Origin: JAKZVK01 sp965248255
GTDB lineage: Bacteria > Acidobacteriota > Terriglobia > Bryobacterales > UBA6623
Length of the DNA: 64,000 nt
Direction of reading: 5' to 3'
Assembly: GCA_965248255.1 (NCBI GenBank)
Contig: CBDFIW010000003.1
Coordinates: forward strand, 2,232,001 to 2,296,000
A model generated the notes under the pieces. It saw only the letters and a program-made list of their open reading frames with translations, was not told the DNA's origin and did no database searches. The position numbers and the translations under genes are program-made. Positions 1 to 6,874 of the stretch are shown here, piece after piece (the first letter of the stretch is position 1; the number at the start of each line of letters is the position of its first letter).

Positions 1-477
1 ATACGCTGTGACCGTCTTCGGGGAAATCTTGAACTTCTCAGCCACTTCCGCACTCGCCAGTTTGCTTCCCCCTGTCTGAAGCAACTCTTCAAGGGCTGCT
101 TTTTCCTCAGCATCCAGCCGGCGGGCTGCGCGGGAGGCTTCCCGACGCCTGGGATCTCCCAGACCCTGACGCCTCATCTGCTGGCTGATGGAATCCTTGC
201 TGCGGCCTGTCAGCAGTCCCGCCCGTACAATCTGAGTGGCGCTCAATCGATAGCCGTTCGTGTAGTCACGCAGCGAGCGGATCTCTCTCATTGTCCACAG
301 CCGCAGGCTTCGCTTTGAGTCCTGACCGAGCAGCCCTGTCTCACGCAGTCGCTGCCGGTGCTGATTGACCGCTGCTTGGGATCTGGCTCGGATGCGGATC
401 TGAGGCAAACGTTTGCCTTGTTTGACTTGACGGATGAGAGATTCCCTTTCAGGCTGCGTCCATCTCTTGCCTGGCAT
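1..477 (-). CDS. HTH/Myb-like DNA-binding protein, 3' end outside window
   Basis: The reverse strand is open from an ATG at 477 to the window edge (159 codons, no stop), so the C-terminus is missing. The N-terminus starts MPGKRWTQPERESLIRQV, a SANT/Myb-like helix pattern (W...E...L), and a second similar unit begins with LWTMREIRSLRDY. A third segment near the edge (LASAEVAEKFKISPKTVTAY) reads as a classical helix-turn-helix. The protein is Arg/Lys-rich with no transmembrane stretch, so a DNA-binding role is likely. Target and partner genes cannot be seen. It resembles the multi-HTH proteins found around mobile elements, but that is only an impression. Confidence 0.6.
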   Translation of the reverse strand, partial: MPGKRWTQPERESLIRQVKQGKRLPQIRIRARSQAAVNQHRQRLRETGLLGQDSKRSLRLWTMREIRSLRDYTNGYRLSATQIVRAGLLTGRSKDSISQQMRRQGLGDPRRREASRAARRLDAEEKAALEELLQTGGSKLASAEVAEKFKISPKTVTAY

Positions 478-741
478 CGCGGATTCTCCGCTGTCTGTCG
501 AACCTGCTCCTGCTATGCAACATCAACCCAAACAGCACTTTGCCGCGCCGCTACACAAACCAAACCAAGCGACACCCACCCGACCGATGACGAAGCAATC
601 CTGAAGAAAGAGCAGACCGCGAGTGAGGGACGCGCTTTCGGTGCGCTGCTGTTCACGCTGGCATTTTCGCCGTCACCCAAATCGATTCCGCGACGGTCTC
701 GGGATGGAACAGCCAGCGCGGAAGCTTGGCCGTTTTCCCGC

Positions 742-1088
742 TCAACTCTTGGCACGGCCGGGCTTCTTGGTCGACGCTCGCACGATAAGCTGCGGCTCGA
801 TATGAATCGTCTTCGGAGGAGGTGTTCGTTCGCCCTCAGCAGGCGAAGAACTTGCTCCCCGGCGTTCTCGCCGACCTCCAGACACCGCTGATCAATCGTC
901 GTTAGCGGAACGAGGAACACATCGGAATGCCGGTCGTTTCCCGCTCCGATCACCGCGATGTCGTTAGGCACTTTAAGCCAGGATTTCCATTTTGGCCCTG
1001 GCGCGGTCACAGTATGCACCCGCGCTGCCCCGAATACCACGTCTTTCCGCGCTGAACCCTGCACATCACCTCCGGCGGCAGGCCCCAA
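742..1088 (-). pseudogene. LacI-family regulator, C-terminal remnant with frameshift
   Basis: Read on the reverse strand, the peptide contains VPNDIAVIGAGND and VPLTTIDQRCLEVGENAGEQVL, which match the late ligand-binding core of LacI/GalR regulators (VPxDIAVxGxDD, PPLTTVxQ). After about position 842 the family-like reading moves to another frame: GERTPPPKTIHIEPQLIVRAST, ending at a TGA at 742-744. One single-base indel near 835-845 explains this. Nothing recognisable as the HTH or the first Rossmann half lies upstream (1088-1200). This is a truncated and frameshifted fragment, not a working repressor. Confidence 0.7.
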
Positions 1089-1204
1089 AGCCCGTCCGTC
1101 CGCTCACAGACGTTGATGGAGCGGGCTGAACGGCACACCGACCGACACTGCTCCCTGCGAAGCCTTTTCGGAGCTAAAAACTGTTGATCCTCGTCCAGGT
1201 AACG

Positions 1205-1495
1205 CTACCCGCTCGGCAGCGGCAGCGCCCAGATCCTGTGCAGCATGTCACCGAACAGCCGCCGGTTCAGACGCCCCTCGGCCAGCAGCAACCAGTAGTA
1301 GCGCGCGTGTTTGACGAGCCGGCCGCCGGTCTTCATCAGCCGCTGCTGCAAGCTCGTGAGCGACCAACTCTTGATCCTGTTCGGCAGTCCGAGCCGCCGC
1401 CACAAGTTGCCCAGGTTGTAGGCCAGCACGCTGAGTTGCAGTCGCACTTCGTTGGCCCGAAAACGACCCACCCTTGGGACAGTTGCTATCATCAA
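1205..1495 (-). pseudogene. IS1380-family transposase, C-terminal fragment
   Basis: The peptide contains FRANEVRLQLSVLAYNLGN and LKTGGRLVKHARYYWLLLAE-type text (here MKTGGRLVKHARYYWLLLAE), which is the conserved end of IS1380-family DDE transposases after the catalytic core. Only about 90 residues remain; the DDE residues, the N-terminal half and the terminal inverted repeats are not visible. The left end stops at 1205. It lies beside a LacI remnant, so the first 2 kb looks like scar tissue from rearrangement. Confidence 0.75.
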
Positions 1496-1585
1496 GCCAT
1501 GGCGTCAGGCGTCCGGCCGGCTGTTGAGAAGTGCTTGCCTGATCTCATTGAGAGAACCGCTCAAGCCGTTCGTGGCAGAAATCTG

Positions 1586-1876
1586 TCAGTCAAAGTCCAA
1601 GACGAATTTCCCGGTTGCCTCATTGATCTTTGCCGGACTGTGGCTCACGCTCATGCCAATCATCCCGCCTTCATCGAGCGCGGCCATACCGCTGAAAGCC
1701 TTCTGAAGTTCTTTGGCTGCGAATGCCTCCGCTTGCTCCGTGAGGGACCTCACAGTTATATCAAATTCCTCGGAAGCCTCGCAGCGGGGACACACGACCC
1801 TCTGCGGCTAGTCATCCTCGACGAAAACCTGCGCATCGACCTGACAGTCGCGGCATTTGATCGGCTTATCGGCCAT
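1586..1876 (-). pseudogene. small zinc-ribbon protein with in-frame amber stop
   Basis: From an ATG at 1876 the frame reads MADKPIKCRDCQVDAQVF, then TAG at 1808-1810, then continues unbroken PQRVVCPRCEASEEFDITVRS to a stop at 1586 (97 codons in all). The two CxxC knuckles (CRDC before the stop, CPRC after it) form one zinc ribbon only if the TAG is passed. A Shine-Dalgarno-like GGAAGG precedes the ATG. The tail contains AFAAKELQKAFSGM, an amphipathic helix. Function is unknown; small CxxC-CxxC proteins often bind nucleic acid or protein. The TAG is probably a nonsense mutation (CAG to TAG would do it); readthrough is a less likely alternative. Confidence 0.55.
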
Positions 1877-1968
1877 CACTAATCCCTTCCTCACTCTTCC
1901 GTGTGTGCCCACCAGACCACATGGCCGAGGGTGTGGTGATCGTCGGTGAGCAGCCGGGGCTTCTGCCT

Positions 1969-2175
1969 CTACTGGTCAGTGTCCCCTGAGGACTCGGTGG
2001 ATTCGTCGGAATCCGCATCCGGCTCTTCGGGCTCTGTGGGTGCTGGCTCTGGCTCCGCCGGCGCCGCCGGTGCCGGTGCCGGGTCGGCGGTCGGCTCGGG
2101 CTCGGGGGTCTCCTGGCATCCGCCTAGGGCGAGCAACGTGATCGCCGTGAGTAGTATTGCTGTTCGCATCTTCAT
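1969..2175 (-). CDS. small Pro/Glu/Ala-rich lipoprotein
   Basis: A 68-residue ORF starting MKMRTAILLTAITLLALGGC: positively charged n-region, hydrophobic h-region and a lipobox (LGGC, Cys20), so it should be lipidated and anchored after signal peptidase II cleavage. The mature part is only a low-complexity acidic tail (repeats of PEPxPA, then DSDESTESSGD), which looks like a flexible tether or an envelope spacer. A strong AAAGGAGGT sits 8-10 bases upstream of the ATG. No family is recognised and no operon partner is evident; the gene upstream is the broken zinc-ribbon gene. Confidence 0.65.
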   Translation of the reverse strand: MKMRTAILLTAITLLALGGCQETPEPEPTADPAPAPAAPAEPEPAPTEPEEPDADSDESTESSGDTDQ

Positions 2176-2304
2176 AGTTCCTACCTCCTTTGAAGGGGAC
2201 TTATCTACCTGAGTCAGCCTAGCATGAAGGCATGCGTGCGGCTCGGTCGGCTCACAGCGTTCTCCCCGTCCACATCACTTTTCCGATCCTCCCTCACTCC
2301 TCCG

Positions 2305-2484
2305 TCAAGGGCTAATACTCAATCCCGTCCCGTCACTATAACTTTCGGAGTCAGCCAAAGGTCCCGTTGGTCCCACTTCCACAAAACTGGATTGCTTAAC
2401 TAACAAACCGAGAGCAAGGGTGCCAACGAGAACAAAAAACCAGAGAAAGAATATCGTTCCCACAACACTGGATGAGCGGTCCAT
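2305..2484 (-). CDS. 59-aa single-pass membrane protein at the end of the restriction-modification operon
   Basis: The ATG at 2484 overlaps the endonuclease stop as TGATG, so translation is probably coupled. The product is 59 residues: a short polar start (MDRSSSVVG), one long hydrophobic helix (residues 8-29, IFFLWFFVLVGTLALGLL core), then a soluble tail of about 30 residues rich in Ser, Gly and Asp. It has no signal-peptidase or lipobox motif, so it is probably a membrane-anchored tail protein. I know of no standard third gene in NotI-type systems with this shape. The 820-base gap between MTase start and this gene's end contains no other promoter that I can see, so expression likely depends on the repressor-led transcript. 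Confidence 0.6.
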   Translation of the reverse strand: MDRSSSVVGTIFFLWFFVLVGTLALGLLVKQSSFVEVGPTGPLADSESYSDGTGLSISP

Positions 2485-3374
2485 CAGTACCGCTCCAGTG
2501 ATGCGCGGATTGCGTCCTCATATACTTGCGCAGGCGGAAGATTGCTAGGAGCAGTGAAGGCAAGGGCTACCTGGTCAATCGTCGTGGTGAGCTGTCCTCC
2601 GCTCACAAGTGCCCGCTGGTTTCCAGCCGGGACTGGTTCGCCGATGTCGTACCACATGATCGTCAGCGAGCCCGGCTGAATTGGATACGGGCGTAGCTCC
2701 CCGCCCAGCCCCTCGCTGATTTTCTTGTACACGGGCGTTGGGCAGACGAAGAAAAGGCCTTTCTGACACAGAGGCTCTTTCCGCAGCACGTGGCCCTTGT
2801 AGATGATCTGCGGGAGAATCCGCTTGTTGACGTTTTCCCAATTGAATCCCGCCGTGCTCTTGCCCGAAAACGACTTCTCCCTGAGGTACACCTCTCGTTC
2901 TTGGCGGTAGTTCCCAGCCGTGTCGATCGACTGCACCTCAACCGCAACGAAATTTATCAGCTCTCCCTGTGCGCTCACATGCGCCAACACCCAATCGACA
3001 AAATACCCACCGCTCTTGCCGCGTGTTGGAAGCCGCAGCTCTTTCCCCCATCCTTTGCCAAAGACGCCCACGCACTCTCCTGTGTTATCAGTTACCGTAT
3101 CGGCTTGTACCAGCGGAATCACAGAACCGAAGGCGATGCGTGCAACATCGCGGAGAATCTCGTAGTTATTGACGTACAGACGAACCGGGCAGCAGATGAC
3201 CGGCCCGCTGGTAACTGGCTTCAACGTACAGGCTCCGCTAATCAGACCATCGTTTAGCGTCTTGCTGCATTGCCTGCCGAGAAACGGACACTGAAGATTC
3301 TGGCGCGCCTCGATCGCAGCGAGGGAGCGGTCCCCCGGGTCGTAGCCAAAGAACTCGATGATCCTGCTAGCCAT
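2484..3374 (-). CDS. NotI-family type II restriction endonuclease
   Basis: The 296-residue product matches the NotI restriction endonuclease family. The PD-(D/E)XK core is visible as YFVDWVLAHV (Asp127) followed by FVAVEVQS (Glu146, Gln148); NotI itself uses an Asp/Glu/Gln site of this shape. Cysteines at about 29, 36, 49, 61 and 62 (CPFLGRQC, ACTL, ICCP) fit the iron-binding Cys cluster described for NotI. The start chosen is the ATG at 3374, which overlaps the methyltransferase stop by eight bases (ATGGCTAG), so the two are translationally coupled. An in-frame extension upstream exists but lies wholly inside the methyltransferase. Expected role: cleavage of a GC-rich site that the partner protects. 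Specificity cannot be read from the sequence. Confidence 0.85.
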   Translation of the reverse strand: MASRIIEFFGYDPGDRSLAAIEARQNLQCPFLGRQCSKTLNDGLISGACTLKPVTSGPVICCPVRLYVNNYEILRDVARIAFGSVIPLVQADTVTDNTGECVGVFGKGWGKELRLPTRGKSGGYFVDWVLAHVSAQGELINFVAVEVQSIDTAGNYRQEREVYLREKSFSGKSTAGFNWENVNKRILPQIIYKGHVLRKEPLCQKGLFFVCPTPVYKKISEGLGGELRPYPIQPGSLTIMWYDIGEPVPAGNQRALVSGGQLTTTIDQVALAFTAPSNLPPAQVYEDAIRASLERY

Positions 3375-4647
3375 AAGCTGCTTTCGGGAGAGCCGCAGGT
3401 ACGGCTCCGTGCGCCTCCAGATGTGCACGGAACTGGAGTGCAATAGCTTTCGCCATCAGCACGGGAACCGCGTTCCCGACCTGCCCGTACTGCGACACAC
3501 GCGGTCCGAGGAATCTGTACGTATCCGGGAAAGACTGAAACCGCGCCGCTTCTCGCACGGTCAGCGAGCGATCCTGATGGGGCAGGAACGCGGTCCCCCA
3601 ATGCGGGTCGCATTTCGTCATGACTGTGCCTGCCAAGCCATCGTTCCGCAGCCGGCCGTAGCGTTTCGTATGGTCTGATTTGCGTGCCCGCTGCATGCCC
3701 TTCGGCAGCAACCGGTGCGGGATATCACGCCAGGAGCCGCCCGGCTTCACATACTTCATGCGCTCCAGGTTCTGTTTCGACAGTTTCGCGGCAAAATGAT
3801 TGAACGTCACGCCTTCCGGGTTGCGCATTATGCGCGCGTAATCGCTGTGAGCCTCGGTCGTGTAGCCAACCACTTCCGCCCCTTCGCCTATTTGAAGGGG
3901 CGGAAGATCTCCGATCGCCTCCCCCACAGTCACGGGCGGCAATAGACGCTTTTTGTCAGCTTCGTTGAGCTGGAAAGTCAGTGTCCCGCCGCCTCGGAAA
4001 TTTGCGCGGCCTGTGGCGTAATGCGTCGGCTCCGGCGCTGCGACCGGCGCGAGCCGAGAGCCGAGCAGAATCAGGCGCCATCTTTCTTGCGGCACCCCGT
4101 AATGCGCGGCGAAGAGAATCTTGAAGGTCACATGGTAGCCATGCTCGTCGAACTCGCGGAGAATCTGGCGGAAAACCCTGCCATTGCCCAGAGACAGCAA
4201 TCCGGGGACATTCTCGAACAGAAAAGCTTTCGGCTGGAACTGTTCGAGGAAGCGTAGGTAGTCCTTGAAAAGCTTGTTGCGCGGGTCACTCAGAAACCGT
4301 GCCGGCGCGTTAATCGAGAAGCCTTGGCACGGCGGACCGGCGACTAGAAGATCGAGTTCGCCTTTCTTTAGGCCAAGCCGCGACCGCACTTGAGCGGGCT
4401 TGACATCTTCAATGCCACGCGCATCACTCCAGGGTTCCAGGTGGTTAAGTGAAAACGTCCCAATCGCTTCCGGCATGCAATCGTTTCCATAGAGGCAGCG
4501 GTATCCAGCCTCGCGGAATCCTTCGGTGATGCCGCCAGCCCCGCAAAAGAGATCGATCGTCGTCAGCGGATACCGTACTTTTCTGGTCTTTCCGGCCCCC
4601 GCCTTTTTGCGCGGCGAGCCCGGATTCAATTGTGCGGCCTTCATCAT
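3367..4647 (-). CDS. DNA (cytosine-5) methyltransferase
   Basis: All main m5C methyltransferase motifs are present in order: motif I DLFCGAGG (residues 32-39), motif IV GPPCQGFS with catalytic Cys107, motif VI ENVPG (145-149), motif VIII QERWRLILLG, motif IX TVREAARFQSFPD, and motif X QVGNAVPVLMAKAI. Length (426 aa) is normal; the target-recognition region lies between motifs VIII and IX. Start: ATG at 4647, because GGGAG lies about 8 bases upstream and the ATG overlaps the stop of the 53-aa ORF (ATGA); an upstream ATG at 4713 lacks support. It should protect host DNA from the coupled NotI-like nuclease. It belongs to a transcript apparently led by a phage-type repressor. Confidence 0.93.
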   Translation of the reverse strand: MMKAAQLNPGSPRKKAGAGKTRKVRYPLTTIDLFCGAGGITEGFREAGYRCLYGNDCMPEAIGTFSLNHLEPWSDARGIEDVKPAQVRSRLGLKKGELDLLVAGPPCQGFSINAPARFLSDPRNKLFKDYLRFLEQFQPKAFLFENVPGLLSLGNGRVFRQILREFDEHGYHVTFKILFAAHYGVPQERWRLILLGSRLAPVAAPEPTHYATGRANFRGGGTLTFQLNEADKKRLLPPVTVGEAIGDLPPLQIGEGAEVVGYTTEAHSDYARIMRNPEGVTFNHFAAKLSKQNLERMKYVKPGGSWRDIPHRLLPKGMQRARKSDHTKRYGRLRNDGLAGTVMTKCDPHWGTAFLPHQDRSLTVREAARFQSFPDTYRFLGPRVSQYGQVGNAVPVLMAKAIALQFRAHLEAHGAVPAALPKAAYG

Positions 4648-4805
4648 GGGCGCTCTCCCGTTTTGCGCTTGAACAACAATGGCCACTTGCTGTCGATGTT
4701 TCGATGAGCGCAATACGCCACCAACACCCCAAACGCATCATCCGGGGCTTGTACTCGCCGTTGTCGCTGTCGGCCCACCAGTGGCCCCCGCGCCGGCGTC
4801 CTCAC
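4644..4805 (-). CDS. 53-aa protein between repressor and methyltransferase
   Basis: A GTG at 4805 overlaps the repressor stop (TTGTGA), and the ORF's own tandem stops overlap the methyltransferase ATG (CCATGATGA). Overlap on both sides supports a real coupled gene although the product is short. It is basic at the start (VRTPARGPLVGRQRQRR) and ends with DSKWPLLFKRKTGERP. I do not recognise a family. It could be a small controller or antidote-like protein for the restriction-modification genes, but no HTH is visible. A DNA stretch inside it (HWWADSDNGEYKP in another frame) echoes the repressor's own C-terminus (HHWLLVSDNEEYKP), hinting at a partial duplication that created the ORF. Confidence 0.45.
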   Translation of the reverse strand: MRTPARGPLVGRQRQRRVQAPDDAFGVLVAYCAHRNIDSKWPLLFKRKTGERP

Positions 4806-5560
4806 AACGTCCTCCCCGTCCACATCACCTGTCCGATCACCACGGCCTCGCGGGGCCACTTCACCGGCTTGTACTCCTCGTTGTCGCTCACGAGCAGCCA
4901 GTGGTGGTTGTCGTGCATGAGCCGCTTGATTAGCGGGCCGTCGTCGGAGCGCACGGCGAAGATGCGGTTCTTAAGGCGGCGGGTGCGCTGGTGATCGATC
5001 AGGATCATGGCCCCGTGGTGCAGGGTGGGTTCCATCGAATAGCCGTGCACGTCGATCACGCTGCACTTGGCGGGGTTGAGTCCCTTCTTGCGCAGCCAGT
5101 CGCGGCGGAAGCCGATCTGCTTGACGACGTGCTCGCTGTCCACGAACGCCCCTGGGCCCGCCGAGCCGAGAACGCCGTACTTGCCGACCCAGGCTAGCTC
5201 GGGATCGGCTTCCTGGTGAAGGAGTTCGGCGGCTGGGAGAACCTTGGGTTCCGCTGGTTCGGGCAAGGGCTTGGCGCTCAGTTCATCGACTTGCGCCTGT
5301 AATTGATCCAGGGGTTTCGCCCTCTTGGCGGCGGGCGTGGGGTCGTCGGTGAGGCCGAGCAGGTAGTCCACGCTGACGTGGAGGGTTTCCGCGGCTTTGA
5401 CCAACCCGTCGGCTAGTAGGCCCGAGCGGTTGTGCTCGACGTGCGAAATCATCGTGTGGTCGTAACGCTCGCCCAGCGCAGCGGCCAGTTCAGCCTGCAT
5501 CAAGCCCGCCCTTTTTCGGGCCACTGCTAGGCGCTCACCCAGCACACCTAAAAGTAGCAA
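4802..5560 (-). CDS. phage CI/LexA-like repressor (XRE HTH + S24 peptidase)
   Basis: The N-terminus (about residues 8-70) is an XRE helix-turn-helix: RLAVARKRAGLMQAELAAAL, then ISHVEHNRSG, then VSVDYLLG. The C-terminal half is a LexA/CI S24 peptidase-like domain with Ser175 (GYSMEPTL) and Lys212 (LIKRLM). An Ala134-Gly135 pair about 40 residues before the serine is a plausible self-cleavage site, so DNA damage could inactivate the protein through RecA. The start is uncertain: TTG at 5560 or GTG at 5545, with no clear SD. The gene is divergent from the cro-like gene, with palindromic operator candidates between. It heads the leftward chain that contains the restriction-modification genes. Confidence 0.85.
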   Translation of the reverse strand: MLLLGVLGERLAVARKRAGLMQAELAAALGERYDHTMISHVEHNRSGLLADGLVKAAETLHVSVDYLLGLTDDPTPAAKRAKPLDQLQAQVDELSAKPLPEPAEPKVLPAAELLHQEADPELAWVGKYGVLGSAGPGAFVDSEHVVKQIGFRRDWLRKKGLNPAKCSVIDVHGYSMEPTLHHGAMILIDHQRTRRLKNRIFAVRSDDGPLIKRLMHDNHHWLLVSDNEEYKPVKWPREAVVIGQVMWTGRTL

Positions 5561-5568
5561 ATTAAAAG

Positions 5569-5625
5569 GTTCTTGCCACTAGAACTGACTTCAAGTACGC
5601 TGTCGGACGATGCAACTTGAAGTCA
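5569..5625. promoter_or_regulatory. divergent control region: palindromic operator candidates
   Basis: Between repressor and cro-like gene lie two copies of ACTTSAAGT in inverted order: TGACTTCAAGT at 5586-5596 and ACTTGAAGTCA at 5615-5625. Each is itself nearly palindromic, and together they form an 11-base inverted repeat. A third dyad, GTTCT/AGAAC, spans 5569-5585. A possible rightward promoter is TTGCCA (5573-5578), 17 bases, TACGCT (5596-5601), which would put the RNA start at or just before the ATG at 5610. This is the arrangement expected of a CI/Cro switch. Which protein binds which site is inference. Confidence 0.55.
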
Positions 5626-5857
5626 GCTCAATCACCGACATGAATCGTCTCCGAGGCCGCATGGCTGAACGAGGCATCACCCAGCAGGACCTCGCGGACT
5701 GCCTTGGAATGCACGCGACGCTGTTGAATCACATCCTCAAAGGCCGCCGCCCGCCGACTTCTTCGAGAAGGTCAACGCGGTCCTCAACCGCGAGGAGGCG
5801 GTGAAGAAAGCGTTGCAGGAAGCCAAAGAGAAGGTGCTAAAGGAGTGGGGGGCGTGA
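5610..5857 (+). pseudogene. Cro-like XRE regulator, frameshifted
   Basis: From the ATG at 5610 (or 5640, MNRLRGRMAERG) the frame encodes an HTH: GITQQDLADCLGMHATLLNHILKGRR. At the GC-rich run around 5745-5756 the family-like reading moves to another frame: PADFFEKVNAVLNREEAVKKA, then LQEAKEKVLKEWGA, ending at TGA 5855-5857. One indel there would restore an approximately 82-residue single-HTH protein with a C-terminal helix, the size of a Cro-type regulator. The start at 5610 would be nearly leaderless and lies next to the operators. The stop overlaps the next gene (TGATG), which supports the downstream frame being the original one. Sequence error is as likely as true mutation. Confidence 0.6.
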
Positions 5858-6099
5858 TGGGGTGTCAGTTCATGATCGAGTTGCCGGAGGCCGACCCCGA
5901 ACTGACGGGGAGGCGATTGTGCGCCCTGCTGCGCGCCTTGCCTGCGGTCAACGAGGAATTGAGCCCCGATGACTGTGTGGGCGTAGCCCTTCCTCCGGGC
6001 GTGACCATCGATATTTCAAGCTCCTGGTCGGGCGTCAGTGCCATTCCAGAAGCCGAGCAGGGAGCTGATGAGCCAGCAAACGGAGCCAAGGTGGCGTGA
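5857..6099 (+). CDS. phage-operon protein of unknown function, 80 aa
   Basis: The ATG at 5857 overlaps the stop of the cro-like gene (TGATG), so translation coupling sets this start rather than the GTG at 5845. The product (MGCQFMIELPEADPELTGRR...) is mildly acidic, with an N-terminal region predicted soluble, a segment ALPAVNEELSPDDCVGVAL, and no transmembrane helix. No family is recognised. Position as second gene of a rightward early operon suggests a phage accessory or regulatory function, nothing more specific. Confidence 0.5.
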   Translation: MGCQFMIELPEADPELTGRRLCALLRALPAVNEELSPDDCVGVALPPGVTIDISSSWSGVSAIPEAEQGADEPANGAKVA

Positions 6100-6123
6100 T
6101 GGGGAATCTGAAACCGCCGACGC

Positions 6124-6348
6124 CTAAAGGTCTTCGTCGGGCGGCAGCATCCGGACCAGGCGGATTAAGACTTTCTGAAGTTCAGCGAGATGCCCTTGGG
6201 AAGCTTCGTCAGCTTCCATGGAGCGTTCAAGAGCCTTCAAAAAGCGGTCGGTCGAGCCTGGAGAATGCGCTTTGTCAAGTTGTCGAACGGCGCGTGCAAC
6301 GACGGTTGCGCCAGCCGAGACGACGCTAGGCGCGGCAGGGCACGGCAT
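6124..6348 (-). CDS. possible 74-aa protein opposing the early operon
   Basis: The reverse frame from an ATG at 6348 reads MPCPAAPSVVSAGATVVARA and then an amphipathic stretch (DRFLKALERSMEADEASQGH, LAELQKVLIRLVRMLPPDED) that looks like two coiled helices. Its third-position GC is higher than that of the competing forward ORF (6099-6329, MGNLKPPTPKGLRRAAASG), which on the other hand has the TGATG overlap typical of this operon. Only one is likely to be real; I slightly prefer this strand on composition. There is no clear SD. The start shares the CATG with the pentapeptide gene's ATG. Confidence 0.35.
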   Translation of the reverse strand: MPCPAAPSVVSAGATVVARAVRQLDKAHSPGSTDRFLKALERSMEADEASQGHLAELQKVLIRLVRMLPPDEDL

Positions 6349-6874
6349 GGGTAAGAAAATGATCGAGATCAAAAACTCCGAGGGAATAGTCCTGTACGCC
6401 AGCGAGACGGCTAGCGACCTTCGAGCGGCCGTGGTGGAAGCCGTGGGGAAGAAGGCGAATCTCCGCGGGGCGAATCTCTGCTGGGCGAATCTCTGCTGGG
6501 CGAATCTCTGCTGGGCGAATCTCTGCTGGGCGAATCTCCGCGAAGCGAATCTCCGCGAAGCGAATCTCGGCTGGGCGGACCTCGGCGGGGCACGGTGCAG
6601 CTCCGTGTTGGCCGAGAAATGTGACCGCATACTCACAGCGTCCAGCGGATCGGGCTACCAGATGGTGTTTGTCCGGCACCCCGACGGCATCTCGGTGCAC
6701 GCCAGTTGCCGTAACTTCGAGTCTATTGCCAAAGCCAGCAAGCACTGGCGAGAGGGGAAAGGCCATGATCCGAAGCACTTGGCTGACTGCCTGTCAGCCC
6801 TGGACTACCTGACGGCGCTGGCGAAGCAGCGCGGCTGGACCCTGCCTGAAGAAGACATTGAGGCGGCGGCATGA
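6347..6874 (+). CDS. pentapeptide-repeat protein
   Basis: The 175-residue product starts MGKKMIEIKNSEGIVLYASE. Residues about 37-80 are consecutive pentapeptides of the A(N/D)LxX type (ANLRG, ANLCW four times, ANLRE twice, ANLGW, ADLGG), which fold as a right-handed quadrilateral beta-helix. The C-terminal 90 residues (SGSGYQMVFVRHPDGISVHA..., LSALDYLTALAKQRGW) form a separate alpha/beta-looking domain not typical of plain pentapeptide proteins. Related phage proteins exist but no biochemical role is established for this layout; DNA mimicry is known for some pentapeptide proteins such as MfpA/Qnr. The stop overlaps the next ATG (ATGA). Confidence 0.8.
   Translation: MGKKMIEIKNSEGIVLYASETASDLRAAVVEAVGKKANLRGANLCWANLCWANLCWANLCWANLREANLREANLGWADLGGARCSSVLAEKCDRILTASSGSGYQMVFVRHPDGISVHASCRNFESIAKASKHWREGKGHDPKHLADCLSALDYLTALAKQRGWTLPEEDIEAAA
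6455..6589 (+). repeat. 15-base tandem repeats encoding pentapeptides
   Basis: Nine consecutive 15-base units of the form GCGAATCTCxGCxGG encode one pentapeptide each. Four central units (GGGCGAATCTCTGCT) are identical at DNA level, and two more (GCGAATCTCCGCGAA) are identical to each other. Such identity implies recent expansion by slippage or unequal recombination, so copy number may vary between relatives. Confidence 0.85.

Noticed and set aside
6099..6329. Forward ORF with TGATG overlap inside the phage operon
   Set aside because: The opposite strand (6124-6348) has higher third-position GC and a more protein-like sequence; only one of the two can be real, so this is kept as an alternative.
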